The notes: generated by a model not told the origin, from the sequence alone. Positions 17,603-27,027 are shown, counted from the first letter of the stretch. The stretch: DNA of 64,000 bases from Pedosphaera sp. (GCA_009695205.1 SIBK01000008.1:1-64000), one strand, 5' to 3'. Numbers and translations are program-made.

Positions 17603-18577
17603 ATGATTCCGCATCCGGATCGCCATATCCCGGCCGAGGCCTCTCCCCAGGCCACGCCTACGGCAGCCGCCAAGGGACCGGTTTTCCTGCGCCGACTCGG
17701 TAGCACGGTCGTCTTGTGGAGCATCGTTCTGACAGCAATCTTTTCGACGAACCGATTTGTCCGGGAGTACGTTTTTCTCGGGCTCATACTGCTGCTGGCG
17801 GCGGCCGGGCTTCGTGAGTTTTATGATCTCGTCGAGCGTCGGGGACTGATTTGCTTTCGGCGATGGGGCATTCTTAACGGCCTTTTGTTGATAGTGGCGA
17901 CGTTTTATTACCTGACTCACGCGACGGGTCACCAGCGACTGCCTTCGAAAGCAAACGATTTTGAGACATCGGTTCTGGTGGTATTTGTCTTGGGCTTGTG
18001 TGTCCGGCAGCTCGCGGCCAAGAACAACTCTGGGGGCCTGACCGCCGTCTCGACGACCCTTTTTGGTCTTCTTTACGTGCCGTGGCTTCTGAATTTTATT
18101 CAGAAGATCACCTTTTTTCCCGGAATCGACGGCCGTTTCTACGTGCTGTTCTTTATCGTGGTGACCAAGTTCAGTGACCTGGGGGCGTACGTGGTCGGTT
18201 CGTTGATCGGCCGTCACAAGATGATACCGCGCATTAGTCCGGGAAAGACTTGGGAAGGCTTCGGTGGAGCGTTGGTCACTTCGACCGCAGCGAGTTTGAT
18301 CCTGGCAAGCGTATTGGGAAACAAACTCCCAGGAATGACACCGATTCACGCGGTATTGCTGGGGGTTGTGCTCGGATGTTCGGCGGTCGTGGGCGACCTT
18401 ATCGAATCGACGTTCAAGCGGGAGGCTGGGCTGAAGGATTCGGGCAATCTTTTCCCGGGAATCGGCGGCATTCTCGATCTTTTGGATAGCCTGTTGTTCA
18501 ACGCCCCGCTGATGTACCTCTACCTGCGGCATGTGCTTGCCCGAGGTCTGATCGACGCTGCGCCGCCGGTCTACTGA
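17603..18577 (+). CDS. cdsA: Phosphatidate cytidylyltransferase
   Basis: CdsA makes CDP-diacylglycerol from phosphatidate and CTP in the inner membrane, the branch point for phospholipids. The 324-residue protein has a soluble N-terminus of about 30 residues and about eight membrane segments. The C-terminal signature is recognisable: STFKREAGLKDSGNLFPG followed by IGGILDLLDSLLF. The family signature usually reads P-G-H-G-G-x-x-D-R-x-D; here the His is Ile and the Arg is Leu, while the two metal-binding Asp of the last part remain. YVVGSLIGRHKM and SPGKTWEGFGGAL are also conserved. The usual neighbour uppS is absent. uvrC follows 74 bases later on the same strand. Confidence 0.9.
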   Translation: MIPHPDRHIPAEASPQATPTAAAKGPVFLRRLGSTVVLWSIVLTAIFSTNRFVREYVFLGLILLLAAAGLREFYDLVERRGLICFRRWGILNGLLLIVATFYYLTHATGHQRLPSKANDFETSVLVVFVLGLCVRQLAAKNNSGGLTAVSTTLFGLLYVPWLLNFIQKITFFPGIDGRFYVLFFIVVTKFSDLGAYVVGSLIGRHKMIPRISPGKTWEGFGGALVTSTAASLILASVLGNKLPGMTPIHAVLLGVVLGCSAVVGDLIESTFKREAGLKDSGNLFPGIGGILDLLDSLLFNAPLMYLYLRHVLARGLIDAAPPVY

Positions 18578-18651
18578 CAAGGCCGTGGGGTCAGGCGGGT
18601 CCCCGGTTGCGCAGTCCTGGCTATGTGATGCAATGTGATCGCCGTTCGCCG

Positions 18652-20271
18652 ATGCCCGTCACCGATCACATTCGCAACAAACTCTCCCAGGTCCCCCACA
18701 AGCCGGGCGTCTATCTGCACAAGGATCGCTTCGGAACGGTGATCTACGTGGGCAAGGCTCGGGATCTGCGACGCCGGGTATCGCAGTACTTTCATCCGTC
18801 GCGCCGGATGGGCTGGGACCTGAAATTCAACGCGCTCGTGGATGCGATCCACGATTTTGACTGGCACACAGTGCGGAACGAAGCGGAGTCATTGCTATTG
18901 GAGGGGCGGCTGATCAAAGATTTTCAACCGAAGTTCAACATCGATTTTCGCGATGACAAACAGTTCCTGCTGTTGAAGGTAAACCTGAACGATCCGATCC
19001 CCCGGTTTACGCTGACTCGATTGCGGAAAGAGGATGGAGCTCTTTACTTTGGACCCTTTGCCCACAGCGGCTCCATTCGCAGGGCACTCACCCTGATGCG
19101 GCGACGCTTTCACCTGCGCGGGTGCCGTCCATTGACGCCGACGGAACTGGACTACAAACATTGCCTCTACGGAAATCTGAAGCACTGCACCGCACCGTGC
19201 ATCGGAAATGTCAGCCGCGCGCAATACCTGGCGCAAGTGCGGGCCGGAATCGAATTTCTGGAGGGTCAGACAGGCGAACTCCGAGCGGAATTGGAGGCAG
19301 AGATGAAAAAGGCTGCGGGTGCCCTGGAGTTCGAGCTCGCCGCACGCCTCCGGGACGCACTGGAGGATCTGCGGCGGACCACGGAGAAGACGGAAAAGTT
19401 CGAACGAATCCCTTACAAGCTCCCGGTGGCGATTAATCCTGAGGCTGATCTTCGGGAACTGGGGAGAGCCTTGGGTCTATCCGGACCGCCCGAGCGGATC
19501 GAGGGCTTCGACATCTCAAACATCAGCGGCACTTTCATGGTGGCGTCGATGGTCAGCTTTTGGCACGGCCGTCCTGATCGCGCAGGCTACCGTCGCTTTC
19601 GCATGAAGACGGTCACCGCGCAGGATGACTTTGCCTGTATGGCCGAGACGGTGCGACGTCGATACACACGACTGAAGCGCGAGCTCGCGGACGTTGCGGG
19701 TGCCAGTACCGCTTCGATCTCGGCCACTTCCGCAGATCCGGAGGCGATGCCGGCGCCATGGGTGCCACGAAGGCCGGAGTCCCCCTCGCTCCCCGACTTG
19801 ATCCTGGTGGATGGAGGACGAGGGCAACTGAATGCCGCGTGTGCAGAGTTAAGCCGGCTCGGCCTTGGGCATTTAACCGTGATTGGGCTTGCGAAGGAAA
19901 ATGAGGAGATTCATCGCCCTGCGCAGCCGGAACCCTTGCGACTCGGGCTCGACCACCCCGCATTGAAGCTATTGCAGCGGGTGAGAGATGAATCTCATCG
20001 GTTTGCGAACACCTACAGTTCCACACTTCGACTGAAAAAAATCAGCGAGAGCATTCTCGACGAATTCAGCGGGATCGGTGACCGCAGGAAGGCCGACCTC
20101 TTAAAACGTTTTGGTTCAGTTCACCGATTGCGTATCGCTTCGGTTGAGGAGATTGCGACGGTACCCGGATTTGGAGGCAAGATTGCCGCCGAACTGAAGG
20201 CATTTCTTCTGGCCCGTGAGCAGAACACGAGCTTGGGCTCCGGTAGCGGGCTTGGACCCCAACCTCACTGA
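18652..20271 (+). CDS. uvrC: Excinuclease ABC subunit C
   Basis: UvrC makes the two incisions around a UvrB-marked DNA lesion. The 539-residue protein has an N-terminal GIY-YIG nuclease (GVYLHKDRFGTVIYVGKARD, about 18-95), a UvrB-interacting UVR motif (about 195-245), the RNase H-like second nuclease (IEGFDISNISGT and LPDLILVDGGRGQLNAA) and a helix-hairpin-helix pair (about 470-520). A cysteine cluster (CLYGNLKHCTAPC) lies between, as in other UvrC proteins. I chose ATG 18652; upstream in-frame starts (TTG 18607, ATG 18628) add residues not seen in the family. The 3' end overlaps the convergent secreted-protein gene by seven bases. Confidence 0.92.
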   Translation: MPVTDHIRNKLSQVPHKPGVYLHKDRFGTVIYVGKARDLRRRVSQYFHPSRRMGWDLKFNALVDAIHDFDWHTVRNEAESLLLEGRLIKDFQPKFNIDFRDDKQFLLLKVNLNDPIPRFTLTRLRKEDGALYFGPFAHSGSIRRALTLMRRRFHLRGCRPLTPTELDYKHCLYGNLKHCTAPCIGNVSRAQYLAQVRAGIEFLEGQTGELRAELEAEMKKAAGALEFELAARLRDALEDLRRTTEKTEKFERIPYKLPVAINPEADLRELGRALGLSGPPERIEGFDISNISGTFMVASMVSFWHGRPDRAGYRRFRMKTVTAQDDFACMAETVRRRYTRLKRELADVAGASTASISATSADPEAMPAPWVPRRPESPSLPDLILVDGGRGQLNAACAELSRLGLGHLTVIGLAKENEEIHRPAQPEPLRLGLDHPALKLLQRVRDESHRFANTYSSTLRLKKISESILDEFSGIGDRRKADLLKRFGSVHRLRIASVEEIATVPGFGGKIAAELKAFLLAREQNTSLGSGSGLGPQPH

Positions 20272-21416
20272 ACCCGGGCGCGCCAGAAGACGGACGGCGC
20301 GGTTGACGCAGGAAACTCCAATGTGATTGGCTCGACCCCGAGCGTAGCTGTCTGCACCCCTTGCCACATGGACGAGGACATCGTCTCCGAACGTTCCACC
20401 AGCACCTTTTGACCCGCAGTTCCTGTCAAGGTAAGCCGGGCTATTCCGTTGCTGGAGACTGCCAGTGAAAGAAGGGGTCCTTTGGGGGGCGGTCCGGTCC
20501 CTTCGACGGGATCGCTCAGGTCGGGCAATCCGTCCTTGTCGGTATCGTTGCCGTCATGAATCTGAAGCACCCAAAGGTCATATTCGTCCTCAAACGGAGT
20601 GGCGGGATCCCCATCGGCAAAGAAAAACGCCCCGAAATAATTCGTAACCAAGCCGCCGCGGAGCAACGTCAGCGGATCCTTGACACCCAGTTCATAGGAA
20701 CCCAGGACGTTAAAATTCAAATTACCGGGACCCTTCCATTGGCTTGGCGCGAAACTCAGTTCATTTGCGTCGATATTCGAGAAATTGAAAGGACCCTCGA
20801 AGGTTCCAGAACCACCCATCCGCTCGAGCGCCATGGAGGCGACAACGTTGGTGCCGGCGTTCGTGTAGGTCAGTGCCCCGTGATACTCAAAAATCTCGAA
20901 GGTATGTGTGAATGTTCCAAGCGAGCCGAGCCCATTCACATTGACTTGGATCTTGACGGTTCCCGTCGTGGAATCCGCGGGACGGCTCCAGATCGCAGAC
21001 ACCGTTCCCTCCGTGATTTCCATGCCGTTGTCGAGACGAAACTCCCCGCTTGTCGTCGCGGAAGCGAGCGCCCGGGGCACTTCAAAAAAATCCGGCAAAG
21101 CGTTTAGGTTGATGTCGCCGGAGTCGGGGACTCCGATATTCAGCGTCGCCTTGAGTGGCTCAAGGAAACTGGGTACGTCCAGGATCATCACCGTGGTGTA
21201 GAGAGCCGGCGAGGTTGGGGACACGGTGAATTCATCGTTGATTCGGGCGGGATCAACGGTGAACGAGAGCGTGGAGGTCTGGCCCAACTGTTTAACGGTG
21301 CCGGGCGATACTTTAACGCTGGTGCTGTAGATCCAGGTTTCAGCTGTCTTCGCTGCTAGCCGAAGGGTAAGGATGTTTAGCAAGCACAGGATCCAGCAGA
21401 TTCCGTAGGACCTCAT
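20265..21416 (-). CDS. Secreted protein with calcium-binding-type repeat, unknown function
   Basis: The protein of about 383 residues starts with a signal peptide (MRSYGICWILCLLNILTLRL); an ATG five codons upstream (21431) is equally possible. The body is rich in beta strands, Thr, Ser and Gly. Near residue 295 the segment DGNDTDKDGLPDLSDP is a thrombospondin type 3/dockerin-like aspartate loop. The last 70 residues (LSLAVSSNGIARLTLTGTAG ... VFWRARVQ) form the C-terminal domain common in verrucomicrobial exported proteins. No enzyme motif was recognised. Its stop codon lies inside the end of uvrC on the other strand. It is probably surface-exposed or released. Confidence 0.7.
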   Translation of the reverse strand: MRSYGICWILCLLNILTLRLAAKTAETWIYSTSVKVSPGTVKQLGQTSTLSFTVDPARINDEFTVSPTSPALYTTVMILDVPSFLEPLKATLNIGVPDSGDINLNALPDFFEVPRALASATTSGEFRLDNGMEITEGTVSAIWSRPADSTTGTVKIQVNVNGLGSLGTFTHTFEIFEYHGALTYTNAGTNVVASMALERMGGSGTFEGPFNFSNIDANELSFAPSQWKGPGNLNFNVLGSYELGVKDPLTLLRGGLVTNYFGAFFFADGDPATPFEDEYDLWVLQIHDGNDTDKDGLPDLSDPVEGTGPPPKGPLLSLAVSSNGIARLTLTGTAGQKVLVERSETMSSSMWQGVQTATLGVEPITLEFPASTAPSVFWRARVQ

Positions 21417-21583
21417 TCTCCCACGATGCATGCAAAGATACCGACTCGCAAGGCCGCAGTTTTTGGAGTCGTCCCTTCTCCTGAAAGCCCAAATTCATTG
21501 GCGCATTCTTCGCACAGTGCGCTTTAAGGGAAATAGCTCGCGGCAAATCTTGACGGGGTGGCATCGGCTCCCGAGTTTTACCG

Positions 21584-22096
21584 ATGCCGATTTACGAGTT
21601 CGCGTGCCCAAAGTGTCGCCGGGTCTTCAGTTTTTTGGCTCGCCGGGTCAACCCACCACGGTCCCCTCGCTGTCCCAAGTGCGGCAATCCAAGGCTCGTC
21701 CGGGAATTAAGCCAGTTTGCGATGATTCGAGGCGTGGCTGAATCAAACGTTGCACCGGATGCTGGCGAGCAGATGCCGGGAATGCCGGCCCTGGACGATC
21801 CCAAGGTCATGCGGGCAATGTCCGAAATTGAGCAGGGAATGGACCAGCTGGACGAAAACAACCCGCGCCACCTGGCGATGCTTCTGCGGAAAATGAAGGA
21901 CGTGATGCCGCAGGGCAGTGTTCCGAAGGATTTTGACGTGGCGATCCGGCGACTGGAGGCAGGGGAGGATCCCGAGAAAATCGAGGCGGACATGGGGGAT
22001 GTGCTCGGTCAAGTCATGGGCGAAGAGGATGAAGGCGGCGGTGGAGCGGGTAGTGCTGGAGGCTGGACGCGCGACAGTGGATTGTACGACTACTAG
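21584..22096 (+). CDS. FmdB-type zinc ribbon protein
   Basis: The 170-residue protein begins MPIYEFACPKC, the hallmark of the FmdB family, and has two pairs of zinc ligands (C8, C11 and C30, C33). Residues 60-145 are acidic and helical (DDPKVMRAMSEIEQGMDQL ... LEAGEDPEKIEADMGDVLGQ), followed by a glycine/glutamate-rich tail and GLYDY. FmdB proteins are named as putative regulators but their role is not established. This one is longer than the usual 60-110 residues. It lies 56 bases before gatB on the same strand and is likely co-transcribed with it. Confidence 0.8.
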   Translation: MPIYEFACPKCRRVFSFLARRVNPPRSPRCPKCGNPRLVRELSQFAMIRGVAESNVAPDAGEQMPGMPALDDPKVMRAMSEIEQGMDQLDENNPRHLAMLLRKMKDVMPQGSVPKDFDVAIRRLEAGEDPEKIEADMGDVLGQVMGEEDEGGGGAGSAGGWTRDSGLYDY

Positions 22097-22152
22097 GAGT
22101 CGAAATAATTGTCCCGCGGCGGCAGCCGTGGCAGGTTCGGTCTCGACAAAAA

Positions 22153-23592
22153 ATGGAATACGAAGCGGTAATCGGGCTTGAGACGCACGTCCAGCTCAAG
22201 ACCAGATCCAAAATGTGGTGTGGGTGTGCAAACCAGTTTGGCGCCCCTCCCAACACCCATGTTTGCCCTGTCTGTCTGGGACTCCCCGGGGTATTGCCTG
22301 TGGTCAACGACGAGGCCCTGCGCCTGACGGCACTTACCGGGCTGATGCTGAATTCCAAGATTTCCGCCCATGCCAAGTTTGACCGGAAGAATTATTTCTA
22401 TCCAGATTCGGCAAAGAACTACCAGATCACGCAGTATGATCGTCCATCGACCGAGGGAGGTTGGTTTGAGTTTGAATATGATGGAGCGGGGTCCCTCGAC
22501 GGGTTGGCACGGGTGAAGATTACCCGGGCGCATCTCGAAGAAGATGTCGGGAAGAATGTTCATTTTGATCGGTTCAGCGGCGTGGATTTTAATCGAGCCG
22601 GAGTTCCGCTTCTCGAAATAGTATCCGAGCCGGATCTCACCAGCTCGGCAATGGCCTACGAGTACCTGACCTCCCTAACCGCGGCACTGGTCCGCGAAGG
22701 CGTAAGCGATTGCGACATGGAAAAAGGAATGGTCCGTTGTGACGTCAACGTCAGTGTGCGGCCGAAGGGTTCTCAAAAACTGGGAGCCAAGGTGGAGATC
22801 AAGAATATGAACACCTTCAGCGGAGTCCGGCGGGCGCTGGACTACGAGATTCCCCGCCAGATGGCCGTGGTTGCGGCCGGCGGCGCAATTCCCCAGGAGA
22901 CGCGCCGATGGGATGAACTTGCGGGGATTACGGAGACAATGCGGAGCAAAGAGGATGCGCACGATTACCGCTATTTCCCGGAGCCGGACTTGATGCCGTT
23001 CGTGCCGGTCGACGAGTGGATGAATTCGGTGCGGTCCCGGTTGGTAGAGATGCCTCTTGCCCTCAAAAAACGATTAATCCGGGAGTACGGCATTCCGGCA
23101 GGGGATGCGGAGGTGCTAACAAATGACTGGCCGCTGGCTGATTATTTTGAGCGGGCGGTTCGGGGTGCAAAGAACTCCAAGGGGGTGGCCAATTGGGTGA
23201 TCAACAACCTTCGAGCTCGGTTAGTGCAACGCGGTTGCGGTTTGGAAGACATGCGATTTCCGATTTCGGGGATTGGAGAGCTGGTCGAACTGGTTGACTC
23301 GGGAAGGGTTAGCTCGAAAATTGCTCAGGAAGTCTTCGAACAGATGTTTGAGCGAGGCGAATCGCCAGCCGCAATTGTTGAGCACAAGGGGCTGTCACAG
23401 GTCAGCGACGTCGGTGCGATCGAAGAGTTCTGTCGGGAGGTCATAGTGGGGAACCCGAAGAGCGCCGAGGATTTTCGAGCCGGAAAGCCCGCAGCCCTGA
23501 ATTTTTTGAAGGGGCAGGTGATGAAATTGAGCAAGGGTAAGGCGAATCCCGGGATGGCCGGAGCGGTCTTGGAGCGCTTGCTCCGGGGATAA
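22153..23592 (+). CDS. gatB: Asp/Glu-tRNA amidotransferase subunit B
   Basis: GatB binds mischarged Glu-tRNA(Gln) or Asp-tRNA(Asn) and activates the acyl group, while GatA supplies ammonia. The 479-residue length is typical. Conserved parts are YEAVIGLETHVQL at the N-terminus, CPVCLGLPGVLPV with its zinc-type cysteines, RKNYFYPDSAKNYQITQYD, the RAGVPLLEIVSEPDL segment, KEDAHDYRYFPEPDL and the C-terminal YqeY-like tail from about residue 330. gatA and gatC are not adjacent. The presence of this pathway means Gln-tRNA may be made indirectly; note the tRNA-Gln gene at 48120-48193. Confidence 0.95.
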   Translation: MEYEAVIGLETHVQLKTRSKMWCGCANQFGAPPNTHVCPVCLGLPGVLPVVNDEALRLTALTGLMLNSKISAHAKFDRKNYFYPDSAKNYQITQYDRPSTEGGWFEFEYDGAGSLDGLARVKITRAHLEEDVGKNVHFDRFSGVDFNRAGVPLLEIVSEPDLTSSAMAYEYLTSLTAALVREGVSDCDMEKGMVRCDVNVSVRPKGSQKLGAKVEIKNMNTFSGVRRALDYEIPRQMAVVAAGGAIPQETRRWDELAGITETMRSKEDAHDYRYFPEPDLMPFVPVDEWMNSVRSRLVEMPLALKKRLIREYGIPAGDAEVLTNDWPLADYFERAVRGAKNSKGVANWVINNLRARLVQRGCGLEDMRFPISGIGELVELVDSGRVSSKIAQEVFEQMFERGESPAAIVEHKGLSQVSDVGAIEEFCREVIVGNPKSAEDFRAGKPAALNFLKGQVMKLSKGKANPGMAGAVLERLLRG

Positions 23593-23766
23593 AGTGAGGT
23601 TTCTGGAGCGTTTTTTGGGTGGAATTGGTCGAACTCAGGGACATCCATGACGCCGGAACTTTGTGAATAAGAGGATCTCACAACGGAGAATTATCCGATT
23701 GACTCCGACTGGGCTCCTCAATACGTTGACGTCGTTCTAACTCATAATTTTCTCAATCGCTTAATC

Positions 23767-24429
23767 ATGAAGACGCTTGGCATCTCGACAAAACTGGCGG
23801 CCATCAGCGCTTTGATCGGGCTTTCCACCTCTCTCCTAATTGCCGCTCCTCAAACCGGTTCCGCGAAGGTAACTTCCGTCAAAGGTTCTGCCACAGTGGG
23901 TGGCGAGGGTGCGAAGGTCAATCAGGTGGCTAAGCCCGGTACGGTGCTGACGACGGGAGTGGATTCTCATCTCGATCTCTACCTGGGCATAAACGGGCCG
24001 ACAATAAGGCTCCTACCCGAATCTATCCTGTCGTTGGACAACCTAACATATGACGATGCGGGGGCAGAACCCGTGATCAGCACGAAGTTGGGTCTTAAGG
24101 CGGGCAAGGTGGCTGGCTTCGTCAAAAAGACATCCGATCAGTCCAGCTACATCATCGAAACCCCCAACGCTACGGCTTCCATCCGAGGCACGAAGTATCT
24201 GATTTCCGTCGATGGCTCGGTGTACGTTTGGGAGGGGAACGTGTTGCTTTCCTTCCGTACCATCAATTACAATGTGGGCGCGGGCCAGGCATTTGATCCG
24301 GCCATACCAGGCGTGGTCGATAACCCCATTGCCCAATGGCCGGCACCGCTCGGTCCCCCGGAATTCGAAACCGTCCGCAAGGCCGAGCCCGTCACTCCCA
24401 TTTCTCCCATTTCTCCGCGAACGAAGTGA
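23767..24429 (+). CDS. FecR-domain secreted protein
   Basis: The 220-residue protein has a signal peptide (about residues 1-27) and one FecR domain (about 40-165): TTGVDSHLDLYLGINGPTIR, LPESILSLDNL and ETPNATASIRGTKYLISVDG. This domain is known from anti-sigma/receptor proteins, but in many bacteria it occurs in exported proteins of unknown role beside CHASE2 cyclases, as here. The C-terminus is proline-rich (TPISPISPRTK). A strong terminator follows 44 bases after the stop and ends directly at the next gene's start. The pair may sense something in the periplasm, which is inference from the partner's CHASE2 domain. Confidence 0.8.
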   Translation: MKTLGISTKLAAISALIGLSTSLLIAAPQTGSAKVTSVKGSATVGGEGAKVNQVAKPGTVLTTGVDSHLDLYLGINGPTIRLLPESILSLDNLTYDDAGAEPVISTKLGLKAGKVAGFVKKTSDQSSYIIETPNATASIRGTKYLISVDGSVYVWEGNVLLSFRTINYNVGAGQAFDPAIPGVVDNPIAQWPAPLGPPEFETVRKAEPVTPISPISPRTK

Positions 24430-24473
24430 TTCTTTCGGAACCACGGCTCTCGGGGGACCGCTAGGTTTTTTGG

Positions 24474-24505
24474 CCCAGGGCAGCGAAAGTTGCTCTGGGT
24501 TTTTT
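24474..24505 (+). terminator. Strong rho-independent terminator after fecR-like gene
   Basis: An 11-base stem (24474-24484 with 24489-24499, two G-T pairs) closed by the loop GAAA is followed by six T. It ends four bases before the GTG start of the cyclase gene, so it may act as an attenuator for that gene. Confidence 0.85.
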
Positions 24506-24509
24506 ATTG

Positions 24510-26849
24510 GTGACGAAGGCTGGCCAGAGATCGCAAACGTTGACTGCTCCGTGGGTTGCACTCGGAGCAGTTCTGATTTCCTGTGGTCTGCTTGTTCTCT
24601 CCGAATGGTCCACGAATCGTATGGACGCGGTCACCCCCGGTGGCGGCTTGGCGGATCTCCTTCAAAGGCTTGACCTGGCGGGTGCCTTGGAGCGGGTTAC
24701 TTATGATTTTCGCATGAAGCTGGCTGCGGGAATGTCGCCGCACGTGGCGCCCGAGCTTGGCTTGGTTTACTCCGACGATGAATCCATCCGCGACCTGGAG
24801 CAGGGGGAGACCCTGGCTGGGGAGTATTACGGTCTTTTTTGGCCGCGGTATGTTTTCGGCCGCGTTCTCCGTGAATTGCGGGCACAAGGGGCGTTGGCTG
24901 TGGGCTTCGATATTCATTTCAGCGAGGAACGATTTGATCATAAGGCTCTCGCAGTCCCCTGGAGCGCCGAACCTGTCGATTCGGACGCTTTTTTCGCTCA
25001 AGAGCTCTTGAATTCGACGAATACTGCCGTTTTCCTCGCTGCTATCTCCAACCTGCCGCCCGCATTCAAATTCCGGTATCCGCCTACCCGTCTCGGGGAT
25101 GTCATGTCCATTCGCGATCTGGATGGTGTGACGCGTCAAGTGACGCCGTTCACCGATTACCAAGAACTTGTCATTCCGACCCTCCAGGGCTTTGCTCGCC
25201 TTCGGGGACTCAGCATCGAACTCGATGGAAAAACGATCATTCTTAGGAACCTCACAAACGGTGTGATCACTCGTCACCCAATCGATGGCGATGGCAGGAT
25301 TGCTATTGAAATCCGATCTGGGGTCAGTCGGGTTTATCCGGCGGTCGAGAATCTTCGAGTTTGGCATCTTGGCGTGGCGGTTGCCGCCCGGAAGCTGGGA
25401 ATCGATCTTGGACAGGCGGTGATTGAGCCGGGCCGAATCCGACTTTCGAGCAAGCAGAGCGGGGAGCGTATCCTGCCGCTTGATAGTAGAGGGAGGTTCC
25501 TCGTCGATTGGGCCACGCGAACCCTGTCTACCAATGTGTTCAAGGAGTCATTGCAGACTGTGCTGCAGTCGGATGTTCGACGTCAGCAGGGCGAGACCAA
25601 CCTGCCTGCCCCGTGGCGTGGCCGGTTGGCATTTGTCGGATCATTGGGCACGGGTAACAATGTTCGGGATCAAGGTGCGACTCCGATCTCCTCGCGGGAT
25701 CACCTCCTCGGCACGCATTTCAATGTGGCCAACATGCTCCTGCTGAACCGATTCATCTGGCGCCCGGCCATCGGGTGGCGGTTTGGGATCGTGGCCCTTC
25801 TGGGCGCATGCGTGGCGTGCTTCAACTGGCGCATGCGTGTCGAGCATGCCGCGGTCGGTTCTCTCCTCCTCGGTCTGGCTTGGTTTGGATTCGCCTGCTG
25901 GATCTTTGTTCAGCATCGCTGGTGGCTGCCGGTCGTTCATCCGATCATCGGCGCACTCGGTTTGGTTCAAGGTTCCCTCCTGCTGCACCGCGTCCTCTTT
26001 GAGCAGAGCGAAAAGCAGCGGGTGCGAGCCGTGTTCTCCAAAATTGTGTCGCCCGACGTGGTGAATGAGTTGCTGGAGGCAAAGGAAATCGGCCTGACCG
26101 GTGCGCGGCGTCAGATTACGGTTTTCTTCGCCGATGTCCGGGGATTCACCGACCTCACAGACGACTCCCAGGCGGAGGCGGAGAAGCATATTCAAGAGCT
26201 TGGCTTGAGCGCCAAGGATGCGGAGAAGCTGTTCGAAGTACAGGCCGTGGAGATTCTCGATACGGTGAACCAATATCTTTCAGTGATTGCGAATGTCGTC
26301 AAACAACACCGGGGCACCATCGACAAATACATTGGAGATTGCGTCATGGCATTCTGGGGGGCACCCACTCCAAATTTGGAGCATGCGGCCGCCTGTGTTC
26401 GGGCCGCGATCGATGCCCAAAGGGCGATTCAGCAACTCAATATTGAGAGGGAACACGAGAACGAACGCCGGCGTGAAGACAATGCACGGAGGGCCGAGAC
26501 CGGAGAATCACCCTTGCCAATTCTGCCCGTTCTGATGATCGGAATAGGGATCAATTCGGGTGCTGTCACCGTTGGGCTGATGGGTTCCGAGGCTCACCTC
26601 GTAAACTACACAATTTTCGGCCGCGAGGTGAATCTGGCCAGCCGGCTCGAAGGTGTCTCGGGACATGGCCGGATCGTTATCGGAGAATCCACGTACTCTG
26701 AATTGGTACGCACGGCTCCGGATCTCGCCATGCTCTGTTTAGCCCAAGAGCCGGTGGTTGTGAAAGGATTCCGACAGGAGGTGCGGAATTATGAAATTCG
26801 ATGGCGTGTCGAGTTGAATGATCCTACGGCCACCGCTCCACGGGGATGA
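24510..26849 (+). CDS. CHASE2-domain adenylate/guanylate cyclase
   Basis: This protein of 779 residues has an N-terminal membrane segment (about 12-32), an extracytoplasmic CHASE2 sensor domain (about 45-390, with GFDIHFSE and RGRFLVDW), three membrane segments (about 415-485) and a class III nucleotide cyclase domain (about 535-745). The cyclase has both metal aspartates (FFADVRGFT and KYIGDCVMAFWGAP) and the catalytic Asn and Arg in GREVNLASRLEG, so it should be active. About 25 extra residues (AEAEKHIQELGLSAKDAEKL) sit between the first Asp and the dimer helix. The start is GTG 24510 or TTG 24507; later ATGs would remove the first membrane helix. The start lies right after the fecR terminator. 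Confidence 0.88.
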   Translation: MTKAGQRSQTLTAPWVALGAVLISCGLLVLSEWSTNRMDAVTPGGGLADLLQRLDLAGALERVTYDFRMKLAAGMSPHVAPELGLVYSDDESIRDLEQGETLAGEYYGLFWPRYVFGRVLRELRAQGALAVGFDIHFSEERFDHKALAVPWSAEPVDSDAFFAQELLNSTNTAVFLAAISNLPPAFKFRYPPTRLGDVMSIRDLDGVTRQVTPFTDYQELVIPTLQGFARLRGLSIELDGKTIILRNLTNGVITRHPIDGDGRIAIEIRSGVSRVYPAVENLRVWHLGVAVAARKLGIDLGQAVIEPGRIRLSSKQSGERILPLDSRGRFLVDWATRTLSTNVFKESLQTVLQSDVRRQQGETNLPAPWRGRLAFVGSLGTGNNVRDQGATPISSRDHLLGTHFNVANMLLLNRFIWRPAIGWRFGIVALLGACVACFNWRMRVEHAAVGSLLLGLAWFGFACWIFVQHRWWLPVVHPIIGALGLVQGSLLLHRVLFEQSEKQRVRAVFSKIVSPDVVNELLEAKEIGLTGARRQITVFFADVRGFTDLTDDSQAEAEKHIQELGLSAKDAEKLFEVQAVEILDTVNQYLSVIANVVKQHRGTIDKYIGDCVMAFWGAPTPNLEHAAACVRAAIDAQRAIQQLNIEREHENERRREDNARRAETGESPLPILPVLMIGIGINSGAVTVGLMGSEAHLVNYTIFGREVNLASRLEGVSGHGRIVIGESTYSELVRTAPDLAMLCLAQEPVVVKGFRQEVRNYEIRWRVELNDPTATAPRG

Positions 26850-26974
26850 GGGGAAAAAAGCGGGTCGAGAAACCTGCAGACTCCAAAGGGGGGCGGCAGA
26901 AGACCCCTCAACAGAAAACCGCCGCCCGAAGGCAGCGGCTAGAAATCCTGCCAGTATGCTCTTTTTCCGAAAAT

Positions 26975-27001
26975 GCCGACGCGAGTGGTGGCGTCGGCTT
27001 T
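26975..27001. terminator. Hairpin between convergent genes (possible bidirectional terminator)
   Basis: The eight-base stem GCCGACGC / GCGTCGGC (26975-26982 and 26991-26998) is followed by TTT on the plus strand and by ATTTTC on the minus strand. It lies between the stop codons of the cyclase and superoxide dismutase genes. The T runs are short, so strength is uncertain. Confidence 0.5.
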
Positions 27002-27027
27002 CGACGATGCGCCAGCCCGGAGCAAGG

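Noticed and set aside
17402-18580. Minus-strand open frame of 392 codons over cdsA
   Set aside because: Composition (many Gln, Arg, His) is that of an antisense shadow; cdsA on the plus strand is clear.
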